Source: Sphingomonas caeni
GTDB lineage: Bacteria; Pseudomonadota; Alphaproteobacteria; Sphingomonadales; Sphingomonadaceae
DNA length: 64,000 nucleotides
Direction of reading: 5' to 3'
Assembly: GCF_026013415.1 (NCBI RefSeq)
Contig: NZ_JAPDOK010000003.1
Coordinates: 248,001 to 312,000, forward strand
A model generated the notes under the pieces. That model ran no database searches. It was not told the origin of the DNA and saw only the letters and a list, made by a program, of their open reading frames with translations. Position 1 is the stretch's first letter, and every line of letters begins with the position of its first letter. Positions 37,111-46,023 of this stretch are shown here, piece after piece. The position numbers and the translations under genes were made by a program.

Positions 37111-37908
37111 ATGATTATCCGTTTGATGGCGCTGCTCGCGCTGCTGCTGCCCGTCGCCGCGTTCGCGCAGGTCGCGCCGCGTCATACTTCGGTCGAGATC
37201 GTCGCGAACGGCGAAGTCGATATCCCCGCCACTGCCTTTCTGGTAAAGCTCGACTGGTCCGCCAAGGGCGAGGACGAGGCTGCGGCGCTCAAGGCGCAGG
37301 ACGAGCAGCAGGCGACCGTCCGCAAGACGCTGGAAGCGCTGGGCGTGCCCGCCGACGCGATCACGATCACGCCCGGAACGGTGAGCACCGGTCCAGACTA
37401 CGGTTCCTTCGACGTGATGACCAACGCGACGGTGGTGGAGTTGCCCACCACCGAAGATGCGAACATGATCGACGACTATGCACTGGCGCAGGTCGCCAGC
37501 GCCAGTGACACCGCGATCGTTCGCCTGACCTCGCTGCCACAGGTAGTGGACGTTCAGAAGGCGCTCGCCGGGATCGGCGTGAGGACCAGCGGGATCACCC
37601 CGTTGCTCGACGACAATGACGGCGCGCGCCGCCAGGCCAAGGCCAAGGCGCTTGCGGCCGCGCGCGGCGATGCCGAGGGCTATGCGACCGTGCTGGGGAT
37701 GCGCGTCGGCCGCGTGATCCGGATCAGCGAGGCGGGCAACGGGCTGTTGCTGCCGGGCTTCCAGGACAAGTTCCAGCGGATGCTCACGAGCGGACCCGAG
37801 GCGATGCGGAACATGTTCGGCGCCGAGATCAAGCCGGGCTTCGTCCATGTCGAAGCCACGATCATCGTCGAGTTCGAACTCGTGCCGGCGGGTTCCAGAC
37901 GGCCCTAG
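37111..37908 (+). CDS. SIMPL-domain (DUF541) exported protein
   Basis: 265 residues with a signal peptide ending AAFAQ. Body follows the SIMPL/DUF541 plan: an N-terminal VEIVANGEVDIPATAFLVKL strand, a helical ATVRKTLEALGVPADAITI segment, and a second half with ARRQAKAKALAAARGDAEGYA and a late VEATIIVEFEL. Periplasmic or outer-membrane associated by inference; molecular role unknown. Its TAG shares the four bases CTAG with the convergent amn stop. Confidence 0.87.
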   Translation: MIIRLMALLALLLPVAAFAQVAPRHTSVEIVANGEVDIPATAFLVKLDWSAKGEDEAAALKAQDEQQATVRKTLEALGVPADAITITPGTVSTGPDYGSFDVMTNATVVELPTTEDANMIDDYALAQVASASDTAIVRLTSLPQVVDVQKALAGIGVRTSGITPLLDDNDGARRQAKAKALAAARGDAEGYATVLGMRVGRVIRISEAGNGLLLPGFQDKFQRMLTSGPEAMRNMFGAEIKPGFVHVEATIIVEFELVPAGSRRP

Positions 37909-39347
37909 CGGAACGGGGGCTCGTTGAACGCTCTGAGCTTGCGGCTGTGCAGGCGCGCGCCCTCGCGGCGGAGTTCCTCGCAGGTCTCGATGCCGATCTT
38001 GAGGTGCTCGGCGATCGCGCGCTCGTAGAAGCGGTTGGCCTGGCCGGGGAGCTTGAGTTCGCCGTGCAGCGGCTTGTCCGAGACGCACAGCAGGGTGCCG
38101 TAGGGGACCCTGAAGCGGTATCCCTGCGCGGCGAGCGTGGCGCTCTCCATATCGACCCCGACCGCGCGGCTCAGCGAGAAGCGTAACGCCGACTGGGAAT
38201 AGCGCAGCTCCCAGTTGCGGTCGTCGGTGGTGACGATCGTGCCCGTGCGCAGCCGCGACTTGAGTTCGTCGCCCGACTGGCCCGAGACGGTCTCGGCGGC
38301 GCGGGCGAGCGCCAGCTGGACTTCGGCGATCGCCGGGATCGGAATCTCGGGCGGCAGGACATCGTCCATGATGTGATCGTCGCGCAGATAGGCGTGCGCG
38401 AGGACATAGTCGCCGATCCGCTGGCTGGGGCGCAGCCCGCCGCAATGGCCGATCATCAGCCACGCCTCGGGCCGCAGCACCGCGAGGTGATCGGTGATCG
38501 TCTTGGCGTTCGAAGGGCCCACACCGATATTGACGAGCGTGATGCCGGTGCCGCCTGGCGCGATCAGGTGATAGGCGGGCATCTGGTGCCGCCGCCAGGC
38601 CGAGCTGTCGTTGAGCAGCCGGTCGAAATCGTCGCCCGACTCGACATAGATGCCGCCCGCGCCCGAGACCGCGGTGAAGCGGCTGCCCTCCGCCCCCAGC
38701 TGAGCGACCGCATAGTGGATGAACTCATCGACATAGCGGTGATAGTTGGTGAACAGGATATATTGCTGGAAATGTTCGACCGGCGTGCCGGTGTAATGGC
38801 GCAGGCGCGCGAGGCTGAAATCGGTGCGCAGGCCGTCGAACAGCGCCAGCGGGCGGGTGTCGTCGATCGACTTCCAGGTTCCGTCGGCGATCTCGTCGCC
38901 GATATGGGCGAGTTCGGTCGCGGGGAAATGGCGGCCCAGCTCGGTCGTCGTGACCTGATCGAGGCTCATCACATGGCTCGGCTCGAGCACGTAGGGGAAG
39001 GGGATCTCCTGATCGCCCGGCTGGGCATAGACCTCGACGTCATAGTCTTCGATCAGGAAGGTCAGCTGCTCGGTCAGATAGTCGGCGAACATCGCCGGCT
39101 TGGTGACGGAGATGCGGTATTCGCCTGCATCGACCAGCCGGCCGAACGATCGGCGCGGCGCGGGGCGATCTTCGCCGCCGCGATAGATGATGCGGATTTC
39201 GGGATAGGCGAAGGAGCCGTCCTTGCGGCTCTGCGGATCGGGCGGCGTGCCGTCGGCGAGGTAGCGGGTGAGCGCGGCCTGGAGCCGATCGACCGAGGCA
39301 CAATAGAGCTGGTCGAGTTCTGCGACGATGTCGGATGCTTGAATCAT
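37905..39347 (-). CDS. amn: AMP nucleosidase
   Basis: 480 residues, matching Amn length. Hydrolyses AMP to adenine and ribose 5-phosphate. N-terminal Amn-specific domain, then a nucleoside-phosphorylase-like catalytic domain with GGTGITLVNIGVGPSNAKT, LMIGHCGGLRPSQRIGDYVL and the ribose-binding VGVDMESATLAAQGYRF near the end. The 3' end overlaps the SIMPL gene by four bases, tail to tail. Confidence 0.95.
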   Translation of the reverse strand: MIQASDIVAELDQLYCASVDRLQAALTRYLADGTPPDPQSRKDGSFAYPEIRIIYRGGEDRPAPRRSFGRLVDAGEYRISVTKPAMFADYLTEQLTFLIEDYDVEVYAQPGDQEIPFPYVLEPSHVMSLDQVTTTELGRHFPATELAHIGDEIADGTWKSIDDTRPLALFDGLRTDFSLARLRHYTGTPVEHFQQYILFTNYHRYVDEFIHYAVAQLGAEGSRFTAVSGAGGIYVESGDDFDRLLNDSSAWRRHQMPAYHLIAPGGTGITLVNIGVGPSNAKTITDHLAVLRPEAWLMIGHCGGLRPSQRIGDYVLAHAYLRDDHIMDDVLPPEIPIPAIAEVQLALARAAETVSGQSGDELKSRLRTGTIVTTDDRNWELRYSQSALRFSLSRAVGVDMESATLAAQGYRFRVPYGTLLCVSDKPLHGELKLPGQANRFYERAIAEHLKIGIETCEELRREGARLHSRKLRAFNEPPFR

Positions 39348-39632
39348 CTTCTGCGGCTAAGCCGCAAAGGTGACGCTGGCAAGACCACAGAAAGCCCTCC
39401 CCTTCAGGGGCGCCGGGGCGTCTCAGTCTCACCGAGACCATTCCGCGCCTCGGAAAAGCTAGAGCAGATCACTCATGGCGGCGCCTCCTCGTGCCACCAT
39501 TGAGTCAATCAATCGCCTTCACCGCAAGCAATTCAATAGGTCCGGGCCCCATCATAATTGCCAACCCACCCCTTCCGTGACAGATTTCCGTCGGGGCGCG
39601 GAAACACCACGCCCCGCAGGGGGAGGGACGAG
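39348..39632. other. Divergent spacer, amn / cupin-like gene
   Basis: 285 bases without a supported gene. Close to the amn start is a short inverted repeat (TGCGGCTTAGCCGCA-like, around 39353-39367). Bases 39500-39560 are AT-rich and should hold the promoter of the rightward gene; GGGAGGGACGAG at 39622-39632 is its ribosome-binding site. Confidence 0.5.
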
Positions 39633-40094
39633 ATGAAGCGACTGGCATCCTTGGCATTGGTCACCGCGGGAATTGCGATTGGCTACGCCGCTTCGGGCGT
39701 GCTGCCTGCCTCCTCGCGAGCCGCCGAGCCCGCCAACACCGCGCGCGTGAAGACCGCCTGTGCATGGCCGGCAGAGATCGACGCGGTGAAGGCCGCGCCC
39801 GCGAACCACAAGGTCCTCCTCGAGAACGAGCGGGTCCGCGTCCTTGAGGTCACGGTGCAACCCGGTGAGCGCGAGCCGGTCCACGCGCATTGCAATCCGA
39901 GCGCTATGTATATCATGCAGGCGGGGCCGTATCGGGACTATGACGGCAAGGGCAAAATCCTGTCCGACGTCGGCGATGCGCCGCCATCCTCAGTTTATCC
40001 GGTCGCTGTCTGGCGTCAGCCCGAGCCGCCCCATTCCGTCGAAAACCTCGATACCAAGCCGTTGCGCTTGCTGCGCGTCGAGCTGAAAGATTGA
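39633..40094 (+). CDS. Exported cupin-like protein
   Basis: 153 residues from ATG 39633. Signal peptide or N-terminal anchor of about 30 residues (LASLALVTAGIAIGYAASGV). The mature part has a cupin-type strand pattern: HKVLLENERVRVLEVTVQPGEREPVHAHCNP with possible metal ligands at the two His, then YIMQAG and, later, PHSVENLDTKPLRLLRVEL. Similar small single-cupin proteins are widespread and mostly unstudied. A stem with 8-bp arms follows at 40161-40192. Confidence 0.75.
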   Translation: MKRLASLALVTAGIAIGYAASGVLPASSRAAEPANTARVKTACAWPAEIDAVKAAPANHKVLLENERVRVLEVTVQPGEREPVHAHCNPSAMYIMQAGPYRDYDGKGKILSDVGDAPPSSVYPVAVWRQPEPPHSVENLDTKPLRLLRVELKD

Positions 40095-40160
40095 CTCTCG
40101 AATGTGGTGACGGCCGAAGGCGGGCGAGTAAGAGCGGCGCGGGCCTAAGCGCGGCGGCCT

Positions 40161-40234
40161 CGGACCCGGTGGCGCTAGCGTTCGCGGGTCCGCGAGGATA
40201 GGCCCACCCCAACCCCTCCCCTGAAGGGGAGGGG
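40161..40234. terminator. Two hairpins between convergent genes
   Basis: CGGACCCG (40161-40168) pairs with CGGGTCCG (40185-40192), and CCCCTCCCCT (40213-40222) pairs with AGGGGAGGGG (40225-40234) around a two-base loop. The second directly follows the stop of the minus-strand gene at 40248. They probably separate the two converging transcripts; neither has a strong T-run. Confidence 0.5.
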
Positions 40235-40247
40235 CTAAGATGCGAAG

Positions 40248-40523
40248 CTAGCCGTTGCCTTTGTCGCCTTCGTCGTCGTTGCCGACGAGCTGGCTGATGC
40301 CGTAAGCGGCGCCGGCAACCGCCGCAGCGGCGCCAGCCGCGATCGCGGCGGCCGCCACCGGGTGCTCCTTGGCGGCGTCGACGGTATTTTCGATCGCGTC
40401 GCCGATCGCTTCCTGCGCCTGGCCGAGCAGGTCCGATGCCTGTTCGAAGAGGGACTTGCTGCCGGGCTCGGCGGTCGGCGCGGTGGCGGGGGGCGTGTCG
40501 TTGGCGGGGGTTTCGATCGTCAT
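40248..40523 (-). CDS. Small hypothetical protein with C-terminal membrane segment
   Basis: 91 residues. Disordered Pro/Thr-rich N-terminus, an amphipathic helix (SLFEQASDLLGQAQEAIGDA), then a Gly/Ala-rich hydrophobic stretch (PVAAAAIAAGAAAAVAGAAY) and a short acidic tail. The layout recalls DUF883/YqjD-like ribosome- or membrane-associated stress proteins, but I cannot claim membership. AAGGGAAA lies before the ATG. Confidence 0.65.
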   Translation of the reverse strand: MTIETPANDTPPATAPTAEPGSKSLFEQASDLLGQAQEAIGDAIENTVDAAKEHPVAAAAIAAGAAAAVAGAAYGISQLVGNDDEGDKGNG

Positions 40524-40584
40524 GACAATTTCCCTTCGTGGATCGTGAAGCTCAACTCCGGCCCGGCGGGCCCGGTTCCTTGGT

Positions 40585-41067
40585 TCAGAGCGACTCGAGC
40601 ATATGTTCCGCCGAACTGACGCGGAATTCGCCCGGTCCCTCGATATTCAGCTGCTCTACCACGCCGTCGTTGATCACCATCGAGAAGCGCTGACCGCGCG
40701 TGCCCATGCCGAACTTGCTGAAATCGGCGTCGAGCCCGATCGCCTTGGGGAAATCGCCATTGCCGTCGGCGAGCAGCGTGACCTTGTCGCCCACCTCCGA
40801 GGCGGCACCCCAAGCCTTCATCACGAAGAAGTCGTTGGCGGCGGTGCAGGCGATCTCATCGATTCCCTTGGCCCTGATCTCGTCGGCCTTCTCGACAAAG
40901 CCCGGCAGATGCTTGGCCGAGCAGGTCGGGGTGAAGGCGCCCGGCACCGAGAAGAGCGCCACACGGCGGCCCGCGAAATAGGCGTCCGACTCGACCGGCT
41001 GGGGCCCCTCCGCGGTCACCTTGACGAAATTGGTGCTGGGAACGCGGTCGCCGATCTGGATGGTCAT
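40585..41067 (-). CDS. Peroxiredoxin, Prx5 type
   Basis: 160 residues from ATG 41067 with AGGAGAG upstream. Thiol peroxidase motif VPGAFTPTCSAKHLPGF with peroxidatic Cys49; a second Cys at 75 (DEIACTAANDFFV) is a possible resolving residue, and NDFFVMKAWG is a Prx5 block. Reduces hydrogen peroxide and organic hydroperoxides in the cytoplasm. The frame is open further upstream without a start site of its own. Confidence 0.95.
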   Translation of the reverse strand: MTIQIGDRVPSTNFVKVTAEGPQPVESDAYFAGRRVALFSVPGAFTPTCSAKHLPGFVEKADEIRAKGIDEIACTAANDFFVMKAWGAASEVGDKVTLLADGNGDFPKAIGLDADFSKFGMGTRGQRFSMVINDGVVEQLNIEGPGEFRVSSAEHMLESL

Positions 41068-41165
41068 TCGAATCTCTCCTGCATGGGTCTCAGCCTCAAT
41101 CGGGACGCGGGCAGTGATTTTCAAGCGTGGCGGAGCCGAAACGGGCCCGATATGTTGTGAGCTGC

Positions 41166-41726
41166 ATGGAGTCGCCCGCATACCTCACCGGACAGTTCCT
41201 GCTCGCGATGCCGGGGATCGGAGATCCGCGCTTCGAGCATGCCGTGATCGCGATGTGCGCGCATGACGGCGAGGGCGCGCTGGGCATCGGCATCGGCGAG
41301 ACGATCGACGGGCTGGGGCTCCACGATCTGCTGCGGCAATTCGATATCGATCCGGGTGAAGCGCCCGACGTGCCGGTGCATTTCGGGGGGCCGGTCGAGC
41401 CGCGCCGCGGCTTCGTGGTGCATTCGACCGACTGGGGCGGGCAGGACACGATCGACGTCGCTGGGCGCTGGGCGCTCTCCGGCACAATCGACGTGCTGCG
41501 CGCGATCGCGGAGGGGAAGGGCCCGAGCCGCTGGCTGGTTGCGCTCGGCTATGCCGGTTGGGGCGAGGGGCAGCTCGACGAGGAACTGACGCGGCACGGC
41601 TGGTTCAACACCGCCGCGCATACCGGGCTGCTCTACGATGTGGCGGCGGACGATCGCTGGGTGAAGGGCTTCGCGGCGGCGGGGATCGATCCGCGGATGC
41701 TGGCGAGCAGCACCGGGACAGCTTGA
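41166..41726 (+). CDS. YqgE/AlgH family protein
   Basis: 186 residues from ATG 41166 (MESPAYLTGQFLLAMPGIGD), a classic YqgE N-terminus. Further blocks: FEHAVIAMCAHDGEGALGI, VHFGGPVEPRRGFVVHS and ALGYAGWGEGQLDEEL. Cytoplasmic, widely conserved in proteobacteria, function not established. Directly followed by the second copy of the 128-bp repeat. Confidence 0.93.
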   Translation: MESPAYLTGQFLLAMPGIGDPRFEHAVIAMCAHDGEGALGIGIGETIDGLGLHDLLRQFDIDPGEAPDVPVHFGGPVEPRRGFVVHSTDWGGQDTIDVAGRWALSGTIDVLRAIAEGKGPSRWLVALGYAGWGEGQLDEELTRHGWFNTAAHTGLLYDVAADDRWVKGFAAAGIDPRMLASSTGTA

Positions 41727-41728
41727 GT

Positions 41729-41856
41729 AATCCTCCCCCGGAGGGGGAGGTGGCAGGCGCAGCCTGACGGAGGGGTATTATCCACGGGCGATATCGCTTG
41801 TGGAGACTACCCCTCCACCGCCTTCGGCGGTTCCCCCTCCCCCTCCGGGGGAGGAT
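41729..41856 (+). repeat. 128-bp palindromic repeat, copy 2
   Basis: Arms 41729-41750 and 41836-41856, built on CCTCCCCCGGAGGGGGAGG, with an interior closely matching that of 21327-21455 (CTGACGGAGGGGTATT, ACCCCTCCACCGCCTTCGGC). The interior inner stem CGCCTTCGGCG differs from the other copy by paired changes, so the stem is kept. Lies between yqgE and the TolB-like gene. Confidence 0.88.
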
Positions 41857-41956
41857 ATACGACCATATGCCGCTCGATTCTTGTCTAAGTTAGCGCTACC
41901 ATCTCTCTGACAACGCCGGACAGAAGAGTCGGCGACATCGCGAGAGGGGACCTGAG

Positions 41957-43495
41957 ATGAAGCGCATTCGCTTGCTTGCCTGTGGGTTGCTGCTGGCCGC
42001 CACGCCCGCCGCGGCGCAGACCGCCGCCGCGCCCAAGAGCCCGTTCGACGGCGGGCAGGATATCGGCGAGGTCGCCTTCCCGGGCAGCGCGGTGATGGAC
42101 TCACAGGGCCGCTTCGCGGTCACCGCCAGCGGCGCCAATATCTGGGGCACCAAGGACGCCTTCTACTACACCTGGACGCGGCGTTCGGGCGATCTCCACA
42201 TCTCGGCCGATTTCAGCTGGGTGGGGCAGGGCACCGATCCGCACCGCAAGGGCGGGCTGATGATCCGCCAGAACCTCACCCCCGGATCTCCCTATGCCGA
42301 TGTGATGGTGCATGGCGACGGGATGGTCTCGCTCCAGTACCGCGTGGCGCAGGACGGGCCGACCTGGCAGATCATCTCCGCGACCTGGCATCCCAAGGCG
42401 ATCCGGCTCGAGCGCGAGGGCGATTTCGTCTATTTCTCGGTCGCGGGCGCGGATGGGGTGTTCCACCATGCCGGGGGAAGCTTCCGCATCGCTTTCCAGG
42501 CGCCCTATTATGTCGGGCTGGCGCTCTCGGCGCATAACAACACGGTCAAGGAGACCGGAACCTTCTCGAACGTCCAGCTGACGGTGCCCAGCCTCGCCTA
42601 TGTGCCCGACACCGGCTATCCGGCGAAGGTCGAGAGCACGCTCGAGGTGATCGATGTGGGCGGCGTCCAGAGCCGCCGCGTCGTCCGCCAGTTCGAGGGC
42701 AAGATCGAGGCGCCCAACTGGTCGCGCGACGGCAAGTCACTGGTCTACAATGCGAACGGCCGCATCTGGCGCATCGATGTCGAGGGCAAGACCGAGCCGG
42801 TGGCGATCAACACCGGGCCCAACGTCAAGAACAACAACGATCACGGCATCTCGCCCGACGGGCAGAGCCTGGTGATCTCCGACCAGAGCGAGCCCGACAA
42901 TCTCAGCCGCATCTTCATGCTGCCGCTCGCGGGCGCGGACAAGCCGCGCACGATGGTGAGCGACCCCGATGCGCGCTCCTATTGGCATGGCTGGACGCCC
43001 GACGGGAAGACGCTCGCCTATGTGCGCGTGGGGACCAAGGACGACAGCTACGACATCTGGACGGTCGACGTCGCGACCGGGCAGCGCAAGCCGCTGATCG
43101 TCGGACCGGGGACCGATGACGGACCCGAATATTCGCCTGACGGCAAATACATCTATTTCAACTCGACCCGCACCGGCGCGATGCAGATCTGGCGGGCCAA
43201 TGCCGATGGCAGCAATCCGGTCCAGCTCACCAGCGACCCGAACATGCGCGACTGGTTCCCGCATCTCTCGCCCGACGGGAAGTGGATCGTGTTCGTCTCG
43301 TTCGGGCTCGATATCGCGCTGACCGATCATCCGCCCAACCGCAGCGACGTGGCGATCCGGATGATGCCTGCCGACGGCAGCGCGCCGCCGGTGGTCCTCA
43401 CCCGGCTCTTCGGCGGGCAGGGGACGATCAACGTGCCCAGCTGGTCGCCCGACGGGAAATCGGTGGCGTTCGTGAGCTACCGGCTGGTCCGCTAG
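41957..43495 (+). CDS. Exported protein: LamG-like domain plus TolB-like propeller
   Basis: 512 residues with a signal peptide ending PAAAQ at 21. Residues 30-215 resemble the DUF1349/LamG-type beta-sandwich (WTRRSGDLHISADFSWVGQG, GGLMIRQNLTPGSPYADVM). Residues 240-512 are PD40/TolB-type blades: repeated NWSRDGKSLVYN, ISPDGQSLVIS, WTPDGKTLAYV, YSPDGKYIYFNS, LSPDGKWIVFV and WSPDGKSVAFV, six in all, so a six-bladed propeller. Periplasmic; such proteins often sit with secreted hydrolases or act as sugar-binding or signalling modules. Function unknown. Confidence 0.82.
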   Translation: MKRIRLLACGLLLAATPAAAQTAAAPKSPFDGGQDIGEVAFPGSAVMDSQGRFAVTASGANIWGTKDAFYYTWTRRSGDLHISADFSWVGQGTDPHRKGGLMIRQNLTPGSPYADVMVHGDGMVSLQYRVAQDGPTWQIISATWHPKAIRLEREGDFVYFSVAGADGVFHHAGGSFRIAFQAPYYVGLALSAHNNTVKETGTFSNVQLTVPSLAYVPDTGYPAKVESTLEVIDVGGVQSRRVVRQFEGKIEAPNWSRDGKSLVYNANGRIWRIDVEGKTEPVAINTGPNVKNNNDHGISPDGQSLVISDQSEPDNLSRIFMLPLAGADKPRTMVSDPDARSYWHGWTPDGKTLAYVRVGTKDDSYDIWTVDVATGQRKPLIVGPGTDDGPEYSPDGKYIYFNSTRTGAMQIWRANADGSNPVQLTSDPNMRDWFPHLSPDGKWIVFVSFGLDIALTDHPPNRSDVAIRMMPADGSAPPVVLTRLFGGQGTINVPSWSPDGKSVAFVSYRLVR

Positions 43496-43496
43496 C

Positions 43497-44039
43497 TCAG
43501 TCGCAGACCTTGTAGCCTGTCTCGGTCCGGCGGGGGCGGATCTCGCGCCCGCTGGGGTCGATGCACGCCCAGCTGCCGCCGGCATAGTAGCTGTGCTCGC
43601 CATCGGTCTCGCGCGTGCAGCCGAAACAGACGACCGCGCGGCCCTTCTCGAACGGAAAGGCGCCGTCATAGATGCGCGGGAGGACGAGGCGGAGGCGGCG
43701 ATCGACATAGCCGATCTTGCCGTCGGCCTCCGAGCGGGCGCGGTTCGAATGGAACTCGTCGGCCCAATTCTCGAAGGTCATCACCGGCTGCGAGACGCCG
43801 TCGCGGCGGACATAATACCAGTGACCGCCGATATTCACGTCGCTCAGGCCGTGCTTGAAGGCGAAGTCGCGAAGGCGCTCCGGATTGAATGAGACCATAC
43901 CAGCCTGCCGGGCACAATCGGGGGCCGTGACCAGCTCGCGCCGGCTGCGCGAATTGTAGGTGCATTCGAGGTCATACCCCCCGGCTTGCACGGGCGCGGC
44001 GAGCAGGAGGAGGGCGGCGAGCATGGCGCAGACTATCAT
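43497..44039 (-). CDS. Exported hypothetical protein with WG-like repeat
   Basis: 180 residues; signal peptide ending PVQAGG. One segment (RLVLPRIYDGAFPFEKGRAVVCFG) looks like a single WG/KWG repeat. Six cysteines in the mature part suggest disulfides in the periplasm. One base separates its stop from that of the convergent TolB-like gene. ATG 44024 is an alternative start. No further family recognised. Confidence 0.65.
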   Translation of the reverse strand: MIVCAMLAALLLLAAPVQAGGYDLECTYNSRSRRELVTAPDCARQAGMVSFNPERLRDFAFKHGLSDVNIGGHWYYVRRDGVSQPVMTFENWADEFHSNRARSEADGKIGYVDRRLRLVLPRIYDGAFPFEKGRAVVCFGCTRETDGEHSYYAGGSWACIDPSGREIRPRRTETGYKVCD

Positions 44040-44094
44040 CCGCGCCAGCTGAACGCACGGTTGCTTGTATGCGCGCGGAGGCTAGGCTTGCCCG

Positions 44095-45873
44095 ATGCGA
44101 ACAACCTCCCGCCGTACCCTGATCGGCGCCGCTGCCGCGGCTGCCGCGACTCCTGCTTTCGCCGCCGCTCAGGGCGCCGCCAGCGACGAAGACAGCGGAA
44201 ACGTCCAGACCTTCCCCAACCGCAACGCCGCCGCCCGCGCACGGATCGCGGCGGGGACCAGCGCGGTGCTCTGCGCCGGCTTTGCGCGCGCCGGGGATCG
44301 CGGACAGGCGCTCTATGCGCGCGTTGCCGCCGAGCCCGGACATACCGCCAAGTTCCGCTCGGCGGATGGCGGCTGGTGGGAGCTGGCGGAGAACCGGCTC
44401 AACCCCTTCATGTTCGGCGCCAGGGCGAAATCGAGGGTCGATGACAGCGGCGCGATCCAGGCGATGTTCGACTATATGGAGGCCAAAGGCGATCCCTATC
44501 CGGTCGGCTTCATGGGCGCGCGCTACTATCTGGCGAAGGGCGTGAGGCTGCCCAGCGTCCCGCCCTTCGTCGCGCTCGATATCGATGGGGGCGGCGCGAC
44601 GCTCTTCAGCGACCAGCCGATCACGATCTTCAGCCGCATCCCCGCCAATCAGGACGCGGCGATGCGGGCGATCAACGGCTCGCATTACGACATCCACCAT
44701 TTCCAGTTCCAGGGCGACGGCCTGGACGGGCAGGTGGGACTACATCTCGGCGCCACCTATGGCAATGTCGTGCGCAACTGCCTGTTCGCGCGGCTCGCCT
44801 ATGGCTCGATTGGCAGCTTTTGCCTGGGCAGCGCGTGGCGCGACAATCTCTATCACCTTTGCCACAAGCGCGCGGCGGTGGTGCAGACCGGCACCGGCTA
44901 TGATTCGGGCCCGATCTGGCCCGGCGCGGTCGAGACCAATTCGGCGAGCAACGTCACCGTTTTCGAGAATTGCCGCGTGTTCGGCCACCCCAGGCAAGTC
45001 TCGGCCTTCGGCATTTTCGGGTCGGACGCGGTGCGGATCAACGGCTGCATCTCGGAAGGGCATGGCGCCAATATCGACGTGCAGTTCGACTATCAGGGCG
45101 CAGGAACGGTCAAGCAGTTCCATATCGACATGTTCCACTGCGAAGCCCCCAACGGAAAGCTCAACTTCAAGATCCGGGCATCGGGCAAGGTGTGGATCGA
45201 GCGGATCATCCGCAGCTACCCGGCCGCGCTCCTCGACATGCAGGGATCGGTCAATTGCGAGGTGATCGTGCGCGGGCTGGCTTGGCTGGGCGAGCTGCCC
45301 GCGGCGCGCGCGGACGGGCCCAATCCCAAGGGGCGCTGGTTCTATGGCGCCGGCGGCAACGGCTTCGGCGCCGCGACCGAGCGCTGGGGATCGGGCGGGA
45401 CGAGCTTCCGCTTCGAGGATTGCGTGGAGGACGCCTGGAAGCAGATCCGTGATCCCGAGCGCTGGGAGGGCGGGAAGCTGCCCGAAATGGTCTATGTCCG
45501 CGGCAATCAGGCCCGCAACGAGGGGGTGCTGGAATGGTCGAACGCGCCGATCACCTTCGCCTCGCCGATCGGCTTCGGCGATGGAAGCCGTCTCGCGGGC
45601 GTGCTGGCCGGAACGGTGACGGCGAAGACCGCGCTCGTCCCCGCCAATGCGAGCGTGGACGAGACCTTCGAGGTGCCGGGGCTGAACGCCTTGCTCCATT
45701 CGCTGGCGCTCAACCCGCAATATGGCGGGCACGCCCCGCCGCCGGGGATAGTGTGGAACGCCTATATCGAGCGTGACGGCGCGATGACGCTGCGGCTCAC
45801 CAACGTGACCGCCAAGCCGATCGCGCTGACCCCGGGGGCGATCTGGAGCTACGCCGCGCCGCGCCGGGGATAG
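44095..45873 (+). CDS. Tat-exported beta-helix protein (tail-spike-like paralogue A)
   Basis: 592 residues. Begins with a Tat signal (TSRRTLIGAAAAAAATPAFA). From residue 68 (GDRGQALYARV) it matches the downstream gene closely: LNPFMFGA, AIQAMFD, FGIFGSDAVR, KLNFKIRA, GRWFYGAGGNGFGAATE and a shared C-terminal domain ending WSYAAPRRG. The pattern GDxGxALYxRV...NPFMFGA...AIQAMFD is that of pectate-lyase-superfamily phage tail spikes and related right-handed beta-helix enzymes. No catalytic residues can be assigned. It lacks the neck domain of its neighbour. Probably a periplasmic or surface polysaccharide-acting protein. Confidence 0.75.
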   Translation: MRTTSRRTLIGAAAAAAATPAFAAAQGAASDEDSGNVQTFPNRNAAARARIAAGTSAVLCAGFARAGDRGQALYARVAAEPGHTAKFRSADGGWWELAENRLNPFMFGARAKSRVDDSGAIQAMFDYMEAKGDPYPVGFMGARYYLAKGVRLPSVPPFVALDIDGGGATLFSDQPITIFSRIPANQDAAMRAINGSHYDIHHFQFQGDGLDGQVGLHLGATYGNVVRNCLFARLAYGSIGSFCLGSAWRDNLYHLCHKRAAVVQTGTGYDSGPIWPGAVETNSASNVTVFENCRVFGHPRQVSAFGIFGSDAVRINGCISEGHGANIDVQFDYQGAGTVKQFHIDMFHCEAPNGKLNFKIRASGKVWIERIIRSYPAALLDMQGSVNCEVIVRGLAWLGELPAARADGPNPKGRWFYGAGGNGFGAATERWGSGGTSFRFEDCVEDAWKQIRDPERWEGGKLPEMVYVRGNQARNEGVLEWSNAPITFASPIGFGDGSRLAGVLAGTVTAKTALVPANASVDETFEVPGLNALLHSLALNPQYGGHAPPPGIVWNAYIERDGAMTLRLTNVTAKPIALTPGAIWSYAAPRRG

Positions 45874-46023
45874 CCCGATCGCGCCGATTGCAATGTAGGA
45901 TTTCGCCTGCCACCCCATGATTCGCCGTTCCCCGCGGCGGATGGGATCGGGGATCTGACATTGATGAAACCGGCGGGGCCTTTTCCCGAAAGGGCCTTGC
46001 CATGCCTTGCGAAGGAACAAATC

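Noticed and set aside
39348..39632. A plus-strand frame from 38373 to 39503 antisense to amn reaching into the spacer
   Set aside because: Runs opposite the well-supported AMP nucleosidase and has no start signal or recognisable domain.
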